The notes beneath the pieces are model-generated. The model was given only the letters and a program-made list of their open reading frames with translations, was not told the DNA's origin and ran no database searches. This document shows, one piece after another, positions 15,514-24,448 of a DNA stretch of 64,000 bases (positions are counted from its first letter, which is position 1; every line of letters starts with the position of its first letter). This stretch comes from JASJAR01 sp039198225 (lineage in GTDB: Bacteria; Pseudomonadota; Alphaproteobacteria; Rhodobacterales; Rhodobacteraceae). The position numbers and the translations under genes were made by a program. Where the stretch lies: the NCBI GenBank assembly GCA_039198225.1, contig JBCCTQ010000001.1, positions 1-64,000 of the forward strand, written 5' to 3'.

Positions 15514-17316
15514 TTGGCCGCTTACGATTATGAAATCCATACCTACGACGTGGTCGTCGTCGGCGCCGGCGGGGCCGGTTTGCGCGCGACCCTTGGGATG
15601 GCCGAGCAGGGCCTCAAAACCGCCTGCGTGACGAAAGTGTTTCCTACGCGGTCGCACACGGTGGCCGCCCAAGGCGGGATTGCCGCGTCACTCGGCAATA
15701 TGGGCCCCGACAGTTGGCAGTGGCACATGTACGACACCGTAAAAGGGTCGGACTGGCTGGGTGATGTCGACGCAATGGAATACCTGGCCCGGGAAGCGCC
15801 TAAGGCGGTATACGAGCTTGACCATTACGGCGTGCCGTTTTCCCGCACCGAGAAAGGCGAAATCTACCAACGCCCGTTCGGCGGCCATACGACGGAGTTC
15901 GGCGAGGGCCCGCCAGTACAGCGGACGTGCGCAGCTGCCGACCGGACGGGCCACGCGATCCTCCATACGCTCTACGGCCAAAGCCTCAAGAATGATGCGG
16001 AGTTCTACATCGAGTACTTCGCCACCGACCTCATCATGTCGGAGGATGGCCAGTGCCAGGGGGTGATCTGCTGGAACCTCGAAGCCGGCACGCTTCATGT
16101 GTTCAACGCCAAACTCGTCGTTTTGGCTACGGGGGGCTACGGGCGGGCATATTTCTCAGCAACGTCGGCCCATACATGCACCGGTGATGGCGGGGGCATG
16201 GTGGCCCGGGCGGGTCTCCCTCTGCAGGACATGGAGTTCGTTCAATTTCATCCCACCGGAATTTACGGCGCGGGTTGTCTCATCACCGAGGGCGCACGCG
16301 GGGAAGGGGGGTATCTCACGAATTCCGAAGGCGAGCGTTTCATGGAGCGCTATGCGCCCACTTACAAAGACCTCGCTTCCCGCGATGTTGTGAGCCGCTG
16401 CATGACGATGGAGATCCGTGATGGACGGGGTGTTGGTGCCGAAGGTGATCATATCCATCTTCACCTGAACCACCTGCCGCCCGAAACCTTGGCAGAGCGG
16501 CTGCCCGGCATTTCGGAATCAGCGCGGATCTTCGCGGGCGTCGATCTGACACGCGAGCCGATCCCGGTTTTGCCGACCGTTCATTACAATATGGGCGGAA
16601 TTCCCACGAATTACTGGGGCGAAGTGCTCGACCCCACCAAGGACGAGCCCGACCGGATCGTGCCGGGGCTCATGGCGGTCGGCGAAGCGGGTTGTGCGAG
16701 CGTACATGGGGCGAACCGCCTTGGCTCGAATTCCCTTATCGACCTCGTGGTATTTGGCCGTGCCGCGGCGATCAAAGCCGGGGAGACCGTGGACGCCGAT
16801 GCGTCCAACCCTGACCTCAACCAAGCGTCGCTCGACCGGGGGCTCTCCCGGTTCGACGATGTCCGCTACGCCAAGGGCGCCGTCACGACTGCCGATCTTC
16901 GGCTTGAGATGCAAAAAACCATGCAGGCGGATGCGGCGGTCTTCCGGACCGACAAGACCCTCGCCGAGGGGGTCGATAAAATGTACGGCGTGGCCGCAAA
17001 GCTCGACGATATCAGTGTCACCGACCGGTCGCTGATTTGGAACAGCGATTTTATGGAGACGTTGGAGCTCACCAACCTTATGCCCAACGCTCTGGCCACG
17101 ATCGTTTCCGCGGAAGCCCGCAAGGAGAGCCGGGGCGCCCATGCCCACGAGGATTACCCCGACCGGGACGACGAGAATTGGCGGGTGCATTCTTTGGCTT
17201 GGGTGAACGGCAAAGTCGATCTCGACTACCGCCCGGTCCATCTCAACCCGCTCTTGGGCCACAATGAGGGCGGCATCGATCTCAAAAAGATCGCTCCGAA
17301 GGCGCGTGTCTATTGA
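15514..17316 (+). CDS. sdhA: Succinate dehydrogenase flavoprotein subunit
   Basis: Catalytic subunit of complex II (succinate to fumarate), 600 residues, full length. The FAD-binding motif VVVVGAGGAGLRA is near the N-terminus. The covalent-FAD histidine is in FPTRSHTVAAQGG (His48). The substrate-site motifs are FHPTGIYGAGCLITEGARGE and NRLGSNSLIDLVVFG, and the C-terminus contains HEDYPDRDDENWRVH. The start is an unusual TTG at 15514: the protein aligns with the family from its first residues (MAAYDYEIHTYD), no ATG or GTG is available nearby, and an upstream stop leaves little room. The ribosome site is weak, so expression may be limited at this start or coupled to sdhD. Confidence 0.96.
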   Translation: MAAYDYEIHTYDVVVVGAGGAGLRATLGMAEQGLKTACVTKVFPTRSHTVAAQGGIAASLGNMGPDSWQWHMYDTVKGSDWLGDVDAMEYLAREAPKAVYELDHYGVPFSRTEKGEIYQRPFGGHTTEFGEGPPVQRTCAAADRTGHAILHTLYGQSLKNDAEFYIEYFATDLIMSEDGQCQGVICWNLEAGTLHVFNAKLVVLATGGYGRAYFSATSAHTCTGDGGGMVARAGLPLQDMEFVQFHPTGIYGAGCLITEGARGEGGYLTNSEGERFMERYAPTYKDLASRDVVSRCMTMEIRDGRGVGAEGDHIHLHLNHLPPETLAERLPGISESARIFAGVDLTREPIPVLPTVHYNMGGIPTNYWGEVLDPTKDEPDRIVPGLMAVGEAGCASVHGANRLGSNSLIDLVVFGRAAAIKAGETVDADASNPDLNQASLDRGLSRFDDVRYAKGAVTTADLRLEMQKTMQADAAVFRTDKTLAEGVDKMYGVAAKLDDISVTDRSLIWNSDFMETLELTNLMPNALATIVSAEARKESRGAHAHEDYPDRDDENWRVHSLAWVNGKVDLDYRPVHLNPLLGHNEGGIDLKKIAPKARVY

Positions 17317-17684
17317 CAGGATCCAAGCAAATATCCGGCCGAGGGGAGACTTTACCGCTCCACTTCAAGGAGCTGTGCTCATTCAGCCTAAGGGCGGTCG
17401 CGTCGCGGCCCGGTTTGGCCAGCGCGCTTTTCTGTGCCGGCCTCTCTGCCTGCGGCCCGATTTCACCCGAAGCGGCGGCGGACCAATGCGAAGAGCGTGC
17501 TCGGCGGGCGCAAGGCCCGACGGGGGAGGCTCGGATTGGTGTTAACAGCAACGAGGGGGTCGTCGGCGGGCTAGAGATCGGCATAACCAGCGACTTCATC
17601 GCGGGGCGCGATCCCGAACAGGTGTATCTCAATTGCGTGCGTCAACTGACGGGGCAGGAACCCGTCCGTCCGGTGCGGCTCTGA
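17313..17684 (+). CDS. Small putative lipoprotein in the sdh operon
   Basis: Unknown protein with a lipobox: the hydrophobic stretch ASALFCAGL ends in LSAC followed by GPISPEAA, predicting lipidation at that cysteine. The mature part is about 75 residues, including DQCEERARRAQGPTG and DPEQVYLNCVRQ (two further cysteines). The start is unclear. A TTG at 17313 overlaps the sdhA stop and gives 123 residues, but its first 20 residues do not look like a signal peptide; a later non-ATG start is possible. Downstream it overlaps the methyltransferase start (TGATG). Its position between sdhA and sdhB suggests co-expression with complex II; a role in it is unproven. Confidence 0.62.
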   Translation: MTGSKQISGRGETLPLHFKELCSFSLRAVASRPGLASALFCAGLSACGPISPEAAADQCEERARRAQGPTGEARIGVNSNEGVVGGLEIGITSDFIAGRDPEQVYLNCVRQLTGQEPVRPVRL

Positions 17685-18508
17685 TGGCGGAGAGTGTGGT
17701 ATCTGCAGAGCCCGTCGCACCGGTGACTGGGGGTGGGGCGGAAAGCTGGGGTCGATTGCTGTCAGCGGCGCGGTTTTATCCGCCTTTGGTATGGCTGTTC
17801 GGCCCTTCGGTGCGCCGGAGCCACGGGGGTCTCACGCTCGATCTCTTCCCGGCGAGCAATCACCAAGACCGCGTACTCTATCTCACCGGCGCCTTCGCTG
17901 AGGAACGCTCCATGGCGGCCTTCACCGAATTGGTACGCGGACGTCGGGCGCTGGTTTTGGACATCGGCGCGAATATCGGATTGTTCAGCCTCGCATCGGC
18001 CAGCGCGGCGGGCCCGGGGAGCCGGATTCTCGCTTTCGAACCAAATCCGGTCGTGGCGAAGCGACTGTTGAAGAACCTCGACCTCACGCGGCCGCCGCTT
18101 GAGGTTGATCTTCAGCGGACGGCGCTGGGCGACGCGCCAGGGAAGATGGAACTTCGCGCGCCCCTCGGGAATTACGGCGGTGCGAGCTTGCGCGGTTCTA
18201 GAGGTCTGGGTGCCAGAGTGACGGTGCCGGTCACGCCCTTGGCGCCCTACCTTGAAGGGAGCCGCGCCTATGACGTTTCGGTTTTAAAGATCGATGTCGA
18301 AGGGTTCGAAGACCGTGTGCTTTTGCCCATGTTCGAACAAGCCGACCCAGCTGATTGGCCCGATGCGATCATGATGGAGCGGGTCTTGAACCGGTATTGG
18401 TCAGCCGATCTTTTGAAGGCGCTCGAAGACTTCGGTTACCGGTCTACTTTTGAGGGCGATGGCAACGGACTCTACGTCCGCAATATCGGGAGGCTCGCCG
18501 ATGGTTAG
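17684..18508 (+). CDS. FkbM-family methyltransferase inside the sdh operon
   Basis: SAM-dependent methyltransferase of the FkbM type, 274 residues, probably cytoplasmic. The motif I region is VLDIGANIGLFSLASAS, motif II-like ILAFEPNPVVAKRL, and the FkbM signature VSVLKIDVEGFEDRVL follows. FkbM proteins O-methylate sugars or polyketides; the substrate here is unknown. ATG at 17684 overlaps the preceding stop. The 3' end overlaps the next lipoprotein by 8 bp, so the gene is embedded in the sdhA-sdhB interval. This is an unexpected neighbour for succinate dehydrogenase and may reflect operon hitch-hiking rather than a functional tie. Confidence 0.82.
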   Translation: MAESVVSAEPVAPVTGGGAESWGRLLSAARFYPPLVWLFGPSVRRSHGGLTLDLFPASNHQDRVLYLTGAFAEERSMAAFTELVRGRRALVLDIGANIGLFSLASASAAGPGSRILAFEPNPVVAKRLLKNLDLTRPPLEVDLQRTALGDAPGKMELRAPLGNYGGASLRGSRGLGARVTVPVTPLAPYLEGSRAYDVSVLKIDVEGFEDRVLLPMFEQADPADWPDAIMMERVLNRYWSADLLKALEDFGYRSTFEGDGNGLYVRNIGRLADG

Positions 18509-18818
18509 GTTTTTGGCGGGTATTACTTTGGTGTTGACCGTGGCGGGATGCGCCGACCTGCAAAATCAGGTGGCCCGCGACGCGGCAAAATCCGCCGTGC
18601 GCCCGGTCTTGGAGGAGCGTTTCCCAGGCGTGCCACTTGAGCCGGCGACGGATTGCGTGATCGACAATGCGACCGCAGGTGAGATCCTATCGCTTGCCTC
18701 CGATGCGGCCTTGGGCAGACCCGACGAGGGCACAGTGGAAACGGTGGTGACGATCCTCGCGCGCCCAGAAACGATTGCATGTTTGGCGACCGAAGGTCTG
18801 CCCGTGCTGTTGAGTTGA
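18501..18818 (+). CDS. Second small lipoprotein in the sdh operon
   Basis: A 105-residue putative lipoprotein. The signal peptide MVRFLAGITLVLTVAGCADL has a good lipobox (VAGC, Cys17). The mature region carries RDAAKSAVRPVLEERFPG and a second cysteine pair (TDCVIDN and ETIACLAT) that could make a disulfide. ATG at 18501 overlaps the FkbM gene by 8 bp, and sdhB starts 9 bp after its stop. The function is unknown. Similar small proteins next to sdhB occur in related genomes, to my memory, which argues for a real gene, and the operon position suggests co-regulation with complex II. Confidence 0.72.
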   Translation: MVRFLAGITLVLTVAGCADLQNQVARDAAKSAVRPVLEERFPGVPLEPATDCVIDNATAGEILSLASDAALGRPDEGTVETVVTILARPETIACLATEGLPVLLS

Positions 18819-18827
18819 GGTACTCCA

Positions 18828-19622
18828 ATGGTTGAATTTACCCTTCCGAAGAACTCGAAGATCACGGTGGGCAAGACCTGGCCCAAGCCCGAAGGGGCGA
18901 CCAATCTGAAGAAATTCAAGATTTATCGTTGGAACCCCAATGACGGACAGAACCCGCGGGTAGATACCTATTTTGTCGATCTCGATACGTGTGGGCCGAT
19001 GATGCTCGACGCGTTGATCAAGATCAAAAATGAAATCGACCCGACGCTCACCTTTCGCCGATCCTGCCGGGAAGGTATCTGCGGGTCTTGCGCGATGAAC
19101 ATTGGCGGCACTTGGACCAAAGGGATCAACACACTCGCCTGCATTCACGGAATCGATGAGGTGAAAGGCGACGTGGCGATTTATCCTCTGCCCCATATGC
19201 CGGTGATCAAGGATCTTATTCCCGACCTCACCCATTTCTACGCCCAGCATGCGTCGATCATGCCTTGGCTCGAAACCAAGACGAAACGGCCCGAAAAGGA
19301 ATGGAAGCAGTCCATTGACGACCGGAAGAAATTGGACGGGCTCTATGAATGCGTGATGTGTGCCTCTTGTTCGACATCTTGTCCGTCTTACTGGTGGAAC
19401 GGTGACAGGTATTTGGGCCCGGCGGCATTGCTCCACGCCTATCGATGGATCATCGACAGTCGGGATGAGGCGACCGGAGAGCGCCTGGATGAATTGGAAG
19501 ATCCATTCAAACTCTATCGCTGCCACACAATCATGAATTGTGCCAAGACCTGTCCAAAAGGGCTAAACCCGGCCAAAGCGATTGCCGAAATCAAACGGAT
19601 GATGGTCGACCGGGTGGTCTAA
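18828..19622 (+). CDS. sdhB: Succinate dehydrogenase iron-sulfur subunit
   Basis: Electron-transfer subunit of complex II, 264 residues. The [2Fe-2S] ligands are in SCREGICGSCAMN plus a later Cys in LACIHG. The [4Fe-4S] and [3Fe-4S] ligands are in CVMCASCSTSCPSYWW and CHTIMNCAKTCPKGL. ATG at 18828 gives MVEFTLPKNSKI. It is the last gene of the operon. Its stop overlaps the convergent deoD stop by 4 bp, leaving no room for a spaced intrinsic terminator. Confidence 0.97.
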   Translation: MVEFTLPKNSKITVGKTWPKPEGATNLKKFKIYRWNPNDGQNPRVDTYFVDLDTCGPMMLDALIKIKNEIDPTLTFRRSCREGICGSCAMNIGGTWTKGINTLACIHGIDEVKGDVAIYPLPHMPVIKDLIPDLTHFYAQHASIMPWLETKTKRPEKEWKQSIDDRKKLDGLYECVMCASCSTSCPSYWWNGDRYLGPAALLHAYRWIIDSRDEATGERLDELEDPFKLYRCHTIMNCAKTCPKGLNPAKAIAEIKRMMVDRVV

Positions 19623-20323
19623 GCGAAGGCGGCGTCGAGCGCGATCTCGACCATGTCGCCGAAACTCTTTTCACGGTCAGCGCTTGGAAGGGCTTCGCCG
19701 GTGCCAAGGTGGTCGCTTACGGTCAGGACCGCGAGTGCCCGACAGCCGTAGCGGGCAGAGAGCATATAGAGCTCTGCAGCCTCCATTTCGACACCGAGGA
19801 TCCCGTGCCGTGTCATCTGTTCGTTGAGATCGGGGCGTTCGTCATAAAACACATTCGAGGAATAGATCCCGCCCACATGGGTGGCTGCGCTTCGCGTCTT
19901 TGCAGACTCGTGCGCGGCGCGTAAGAGGTCAAAATTCGCCGGTGGGGCGAAACGAAATTCTCGGAAAACCCCGTCCGAAGGTGTCGAGAGATAAGAGGCG
20001 GTCATCGCGAGAATAATGTCGCGAATCTTTACGTGGGGCTGCATGCCGCCGCAGGACCCGATCCGGATCAGCGTCTTCGCGCCATAGTCTTTGATCAGCT
20101 CGTTGGCGTATATTGAAAGCGACGGCATCCCCATGCCTGAACCATGGATGGTGACCCGGTGGCCCTGCCATATGCCTGTAAACCCCAGCATGCCGCGTAC
20201 GGCATTAACCTGAGTGGAATTTTCGAGGAAAGTCTTTGCGGCCCATTCTGCCCGGCGAGGGTCGCCGGGCATGAGAACGGTTTCTGCTATGTCGCCGGGT
20301 TCGGCGCCAATATGGACCGTCAT
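19619..20323 (-). CDS. deoD: Purine-nucleoside phosphorylase
   Basis: Cleaves purine (deoxy)nucleosides with phosphate to base and (deoxy)ribose-1-phosphate. The 234-residue product is the size of hexameric DeoD. Motifs include VLMPGDPRRAEWAAKTFLEN, the phosphate-site GSGMGMPSLSIYANEL, LIRIGSCGGMQ, and the nucleoside-site GVEMEAAELYMLSARYGC. The catalytic aspartate lies in LTVSDHLGTGE. It overlaps the upstream H-NS-like gene by 4 bp (20320-20323). The nucleoside-type ABC transporter 9-14 kb downstream could supply its substrate. Confidence 0.93.
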   Translation of the reverse strand: MTVHIGAEPGDIAETVLMPGDPRRAEWAAKTFLENSTQVNAVRGMLGFTGIWQGHRVTIHGSGMGMPSLSIYANELIKDYGAKTLIRIGSCGGMQPHVKIRDIILAMTASYLSTPSDGVFREFRFAPPANFDLLRAAHESAKTRSAATHVGGIYSSNVFYDERPDLNEQMTRHGILGVEMEAAELYMLSARYGCRALAVLTVSDHLGTGEALPSADREKSFGDMVEIALDAAFA

Positions 20324-20676
20324 TTAGCCTTGATTTCGAGGTCTTTGAGTTTTCCGGCTTTTTCGGCGGCCTTGTACCATTCCGGACGGCGCCCGCGGCC
20401 CGACCAGGTTTGTTTGGGGTCGGCGGGGTTGCGGAATTTTGCAGGTGCCGGCGTGGTTTTCTTTTTGGCCGGTGTTGCGCGTCTTTTGCGGGTAGTGGTG
20501 GTTGCCGTTTTCACGACAAGTTCATCCAATGCAAATCCGAAGTCTTTGGCGGCCTTGGTGGCGGCCTTCATTGCGGCGTCGCGGTTTTTCTTCGCGCGGC
20601 CTTCAACTTCTTTTGCCACATCCCCGGCCAGCTTTGTAAGCTGCTTTTCAGTCATGCCCTTTAGGTCAACTGCCAT
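20320..20676 (-). CDS. H-NS-like DNA-binding protein (HvrA type)
   Basis: Nucleoid-associated regulator, 118 residues. An N-terminal coiled-coil dimerisation segment (MTEKQLTKLAGDVAKEVEGR) is followed by a Lys/Thr-rich linker (RKRRATPAKKKTTPAPAKFR) and the C-terminal H-NS DNA-binding motif NPADPKQTWSGRGRRPEWY. ATG at 20676 has a strong AGGAGGA ribosome site 7 nt upstream. HvrA-type proteins in this group act on photosynthesis or redox genes; the target here is unknown. It overlaps deoD by 4 bp. Its place next to ecm makes local regulation possible but not shown. Confidence 0.85.
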   Translation of the reverse strand: MAVDLKGMTEKQLTKLAGDVAKEVEGRAKKNRDAAMKAATKAAKDFGFALDELVVKTATTTTRKRRATPAKKKTTPAPAKFRNPADPKQTWSGRGRRPEWYKAAEKAGKLKDLEIKAK

Positions 20677-20745
20677 TGTCGTCCTCCTTTGATGGCGCAC
20701 TAATGGAGGAGGACGCGGGGAATTGCAAATAGAGAGCGTGTAAAA

Positions 20746-22731
20746 TTATTCGGCGGCGATCTCGCCCGGATCGGACAGGACAACGATATCGGCCATGATC
20801 TTGTTTAGCTCAAAGTCCTTTGGCGTATAAATTCCGGCAACGCCGAGGTCGCGCAGCTTTTCGGCGTCGCTATCGGGAATGATACCACCCACAATAAGCG
20901 GGATGCTCCCATGGCCCGCCGCGTCGAGTTTTGCCACCAGGGATTCGACCAATGCGATATGGCTACCGGACAAAACCGAAATACCAATCACATGGGGGCG
21001 GATCTCGCCCACTCGGTCGACGATTTCGCCCGGTGTGAGGCGAATGCCGTCATAGCTCATTTCAATTCCGATATCGCGCGCACGCGCAGCGATTTGTTCG
21101 GCCCCGTTCGAATGTCCATCGAGGCCGGGTTTGGCGATCAGGAGGCGAAGCCGCGTCCCTAATTTGGATGAGACCCGCTCTACTTCGTCGCGAAGCGTTT
21201 CAAGGCCCGAGGTACGATTGGACGGCGCGGCCGATACACCGGTCGGGGCGCGGTATTGCCCGAAAACATTGCGGACGACGTCGCCCCATTCTCCGGTCGT
21301 TGCCCCGGCCCGCGCTGCTTCTAAAGTCGCAGGCATAATATTGTCGCCGCTCTCGGCCGCGCGGCGGAGGGCAGCAAGGGCTCCCTTTACACGCTCTGCA
21401 TCGCGGCTTTGACGCCAGGCCGACAAGCGATTGATTTGATCGGCCTCGGCCTCCTTGTCGGCAACCATGATCGCATCGGTCCCAGTCGCGAGTGGCGACG
21501 GCTCGGCTTCCGTATATCGGTTGACGCCCACTACAGTGGTCTCACCGGCTTCTATTCCCGCAATCCTCGCCGCGTTGGCGTCGACGAGCCTCGATTTCAT
21601 ATATTCAATCGCTTCGATCGCACCGCCCATAGCTTCGATCGTGGCCAACTCATCGCGGGCGGCCGCTTTCAATTCCGCGGTGCGTTTTTCGACGGCTGGG
21701 TTGCCGTCAAAAAGATCGTCGTATTCCAAGAGGTCCGTTTCGAATGCGAGGATTTGCTGCATCCGGAGGGACCATTGTTGGTCCCACGGTCTGGGGAGGC
21801 CGAGCGCTTCGTTCCAGGCGGGCAATTGCACCGCGCGCGCCCTGGCATTCTTGGAAAGTGTGACAGCGAGCATCTCCAAGAGGATTCTCGTAACATTGTT
21901 TTCCGGCTGCTGTTCGGTGAGCCCAAGGGAATTGACCTGCACCCCGTAGCGAAAACGGCGGTATTTCTCATCCGTCACGCCGTAGCGGGTACGGCAGATT
22001 TCGTCCCAGAGTTCCGTGAAGGCGCGCATTTTGCACAGCTCGGTCACAAACCGAATGCCGGCATTTACGAAAAACGAGATGCGCCCGACCATGGCTGGGA
22101 AATCTTCGGACGGGACCTTGTCTTGAAGATCGTCGAGCACGGCCATAGCTGTGGCCAGCGCATAGGCTAATTCTTGTTCGGGTGTCGCTCCGGCCTCTTG
22201 GAGATGATAGGAGCAGACATTCATCGGGTTCCATTTTGGACAATGGCTCCGGGTCCATGCGGCCACATCGGTGATCATCCGAAGGCTCGGGGCCGGCGGG
22301 CAGATATACGTGCCGCGCGAGAGGTACTCTTTGATGATGTCGTTTTGGACCGTGCCCTGAAGGAGTGTCGTGTCGGCTCCCTGCTCTTCGGCCACCGCCA
22401 CATAGAGCGCCAGAAGCCAAGGCGCCGTGGCGTTGATGGTCATCGACGTGTTCATCGTCTCGAGGGGGATCTCGCTAAAGAGCGTCCGCATATCGCCGAG
22501 ATGGGAAATAGGGACTCCAACCTTGCCTACTTCGCCGCGGGCTAGTTCGTGGTCGCTGTCATACCCGGTTTGAGTTGGCAGATCGAAGGCCACCGAGAGC
22601 CCGGTTTGACCTTTGGCGAGGTTGGTCCGGTATAGCGTGTTGGAGGCCGCGGCGGTTGAGTGGCCGGCATAGGTCCTGAACATCCAGGGGCGGTCACGCC
22701 TCTGAGGCTCGGATTGCTGCGACTGCGACAT
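20746..22731 (-). CDS. ecm: Ethylmalonyl-CoA mutase
   Basis: Adenosylcobalamin-dependent mutase converting (2R)-ethylmalonyl-CoA to (2S)-methylsuccinyl-CoA. The 661-residue product has an N-terminal TIM-barrel half (FRTYAGHSTAAASNTLYRTN, GLSVAFDLPTQTGYDSDHE) and a C-terminal B12 domain with the base-off cobalamin motif KPGLDGHSNGAEQIAARARD and later SGSHIALVESLV and VGGIIPDSD. The close relative methylmalonyl-CoA mutase is longer and lies in other contexts; divergent placement next to ccr supports Ecm. ATG at 22731 is used because the upstream in-frame part (from 22785) does not look like mutase and lacks a good ribosome site. Confidence 0.94.
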   Translation of the reverse strand: MSQSQQSEPQRRDRPWMFRTYAGHSTAAASNTLYRTNLAKGQTGLSVAFDLPTQTGYDSDHELARGEVGKVGVPISHLGDMRTLFSEIPLETMNTSMTINATAPWLLALYVAVAEEQGADTTLLQGTVQNDIIKEYLSRGTYICPPAPSLRMITDVAAWTRSHCPKWNPMNVCSYHLQEAGATPEQELAYALATAMAVLDDLQDKVPSEDFPAMVGRISFFVNAGIRFVTELCKMRAFTELWDEICRTRYGVTDEKYRRFRYGVQVNSLGLTEQQPENNVTRILLEMLAVTLSKNARARAVQLPAWNEALGLPRPWDQQWSLRMQQILAFETDLLEYDDLFDGNPAVEKRTAELKAAARDELATIEAMGGAIEAIEYMKSRLVDANAARIAGIEAGETTVVGVNRYTEAEPSPLATGTDAIMVADKEAEADQINRLSAWRQSRDAERVKGALAALRRAAESGDNIMPATLEAARAGATTGEWGDVVRNVFGQYRAPTGVSAAPSNRTSGLETLRDEVERVSSKLGTRLRLLIAKPGLDGHSNGAEQIAARARDIGIEMSYDGIRLTPGEIVDRVGEIRPHVIGISVLSGSHIALVESLVAKLDAAGHGSIPLIVGGIIPDSDAEKLRDLGVAGIYTPKDFELNKIMADIVVLSDPGEIAAE

Positions 22732-23005
22732 GGCCGATTCCTCGCAATTTGGAATAAAATTTCTCGCGGGGCCGATTAGAGGCAATTTATTTGCTTTGTC
22801 AATTCGCGGCGCACCATCCGCCGCCGGTGCAAGACAATCCGCATTTCTTGGATGATCCGTTGCATTCTCCCGGCATTGAAGAATATGAAAGACATAAAAT
22901 TACAAATTAGAAGCAAAATGTGTTGTAATCTGTCTTCTTGAACGTTAACGGTGGCGCGGAAACGTGCTGCACCGCGGCAGAGTGGGTATTGCGAGGATCA
23001 GATCG
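22732..23005. promoter_or_regulatory. ecm/ccr divergent promoter region
   Basis: This 274-bp gap separates the divergent ecm and ccr starts. It is AT-richer than its flanks and must hold both promoters. A 7-bp inverted repeat ATTACAA (22899-22905) / TTGTAAT (22923-22929) with a 17-bp spacer lies about 77 bp upstream of ccr. Two short segments recall TTTGC/GCAAA half-sites seen in alphaproteobacterial CoA-metabolism operators (near 22791 and 22911), but they do not form a full site. No promoter hexamers could be assigned with confidence. Confidence 0.45.
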
Positions 23006-24298
23006 ATGGCATTGGATACGAATATGGCCGAAGCCCTGGCGATGGCGCCGAAGAAAGACCTCTATGAGATGGGCGAAATGCCCCCGCTGGGCCATGTGCC
23101 GGCGAAAATGCATGCCTGGGCGATCCGGCGCGAGCGCCACGGTGAGCCCGACACGGCAATGCAGCTTGAAGTGGTCGATGTGCCCGAGATCGACAGCAAC
23201 GAAGTTTTGGTTCTCGTGATGGCCGCCGGCGTGAACTACAACGGCGTTTGGGCGGCCCTCGGCGTCCCGATCAGCCCGTTCGATGGCCACGGCGCCCCAT
23301 TCCACATTGCCGGATCTGACGCGTCAGGCATCGTTTGGGCGGTGGGCGACAAGGTCAAACGCTGGAAAGTCGGCGACGAGGTCGTGGTCCATTGCAACCA
23401 GGACGACGGCGACGACGAAGAGTGCAATGGCGGCGACCCGATGTTCAGCCCGACACAGCGTATCTGGGGATATGAGACGCCCGATGGGTCCTTTGCGCAA
23501 TTCACACGGGTCCAGTCCCAGCAGCTTATGCCGCGGCCAAAGCATCTCAGCTGGGAAGAGGCGGCCTGTTACACGCTGACGCTCGCCACCGCATACCGGA
23601 TGCTGTTCGGTCACCATCCCCATGAATTGAAGCCGGGCCAAAACGTCTTGGTTTGGGGCGCTTCAGGCGGGCTTGGATCCTATGCGATCCAGCTCGCCAA
23701 CACCGCAGGTGCCAATGCGATCGCGGTGATTTCCGACGAAGATAAACGCGACTTTGTCCTCGGCCTTGGGGCGAAAGGTGCCATCAACCGAAAGGACTTC
23801 AACTGCTGGGGCCAGATGCCGGTGGTCGGCACGCCCGAATACAAGGACTGGTTTGCCGAGGTCCGGAAGTTCGGCAAGGCGATCTGGGACATCACGGGCA
23901 AAGGCGTCAATGTCGACATGGTGTTCGAACATCCAGGCGAGGCGACCTTCCCGGTGTCGAACTTCGTGGTCAAGCGGGGGGGGATCGTCGTGATCTGCGC
24001 CGGCACGACCGGCTATAACCTCACACTCGACGCCCGCTACCTCTGGATGCACCAAAAACGGGTGCAAGGGTCGCACTTTGCGAATCTCAAACAAGCCTCG
24101 GCGGCGAACCAGCTCATGGTTGAGCGGCGCCTCGATCCGTGCATGTCAGAAGTCTTCCCTTGGGCGCAAATCCCTGAAGCGCATATGAAAATGCGTCGGA
24201 ACGAGCATAAACCCGGCAACATGGCGGTTCTCGTTCAGTCACCACGTGCGGGCCTTCGTACGGTGGAAGACACGCTAGAGGCGAGTTCGTTAACCTAA
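23006..24298 (+). CDS. ccr: Crotonyl-CoA carboxylase/reductase
   Basis: Key enzyme of the ethylmalonyl-CoA pathway: reductively carboxylates crotonyl-CoA with NADPH and CO2 to ethylmalonyl-CoA. The 430-residue product belongs to the MDR superfamily. The N-terminal part shows MPPLGHVPAKMHAWAIR, the catalytic domain WAALGVPISPFDGHG, and the cofactor-binding domain VLVWGASGGLGSYAIQLA (NADPH motif). CO2-pocket-type residues are expected in the region of HVFEHPGEATFPVS-like VFEHPGEATFPVSNF and CAGTTGYNLTLDARYLWM. The ATG at 23006 gives MALDTNMAEALAMAPKKDL, matching the family start. Confidence 0.96.
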   Translation: MALDTNMAEALAMAPKKDLYEMGEMPPLGHVPAKMHAWAIRRERHGEPDTAMQLEVVDVPEIDSNEVLVLVMAAGVNYNGVWAALGVPISPFDGHGAPFHIAGSDASGIVWAVGDKVKRWKVGDEVVVHCNQDDGDDEECNGGDPMFSPTQRIWGYETPDGSFAQFTRVQSQQLMPRPKHLSWEEAACYTLTLATAYRMLFGHHPHELKPGQNVLVWGASGGLGSYAIQLANTAGANAIAVISDEDKRDFVLGLGAKGAINRKDFNCWGQMPVVGTPEYKDWFAEVRKFGKAIWDITGKGVNVDMVFEHPGEATFPVSNFVVKRGGIVVICAGTTGYNLTLDARYLWMHQKRVQGSHFANLKQASAANQLMVERRLDPCMSEVFPWAQIPEAHMKMRRNEHKPGNMAVLVQSPRAGLRTVEDTLEASSLT

Positions 24299-24448
24299 TC
24301 TTCACGATCTGCGCGGAAGTCTGCTCATCTTTTGGTTGTGCGGGCAGGCGGTTTTATGCCATAAACTCCCTGTCCTGAATGCTGAATCATAGGCTTGTTC
24401 GCGGTGCCCTCCCTATTTCGGGGGAGATAGAATCCGCGAATTCCACAA

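Noticed and set aside
22780..22920. TTTGC/GCAAA pieces in the ecm/ccr gap as a PccR-like site
   Set aside because: No contiguous match to such a site; only scattered half-sites were seen.
24400..24430. CTCCC/GGGGAG pairing after ccr as its terminator
   Set aside because: The 5-bp stem is short and not followed by a T-run; the transcript end of ccr could not be placed.
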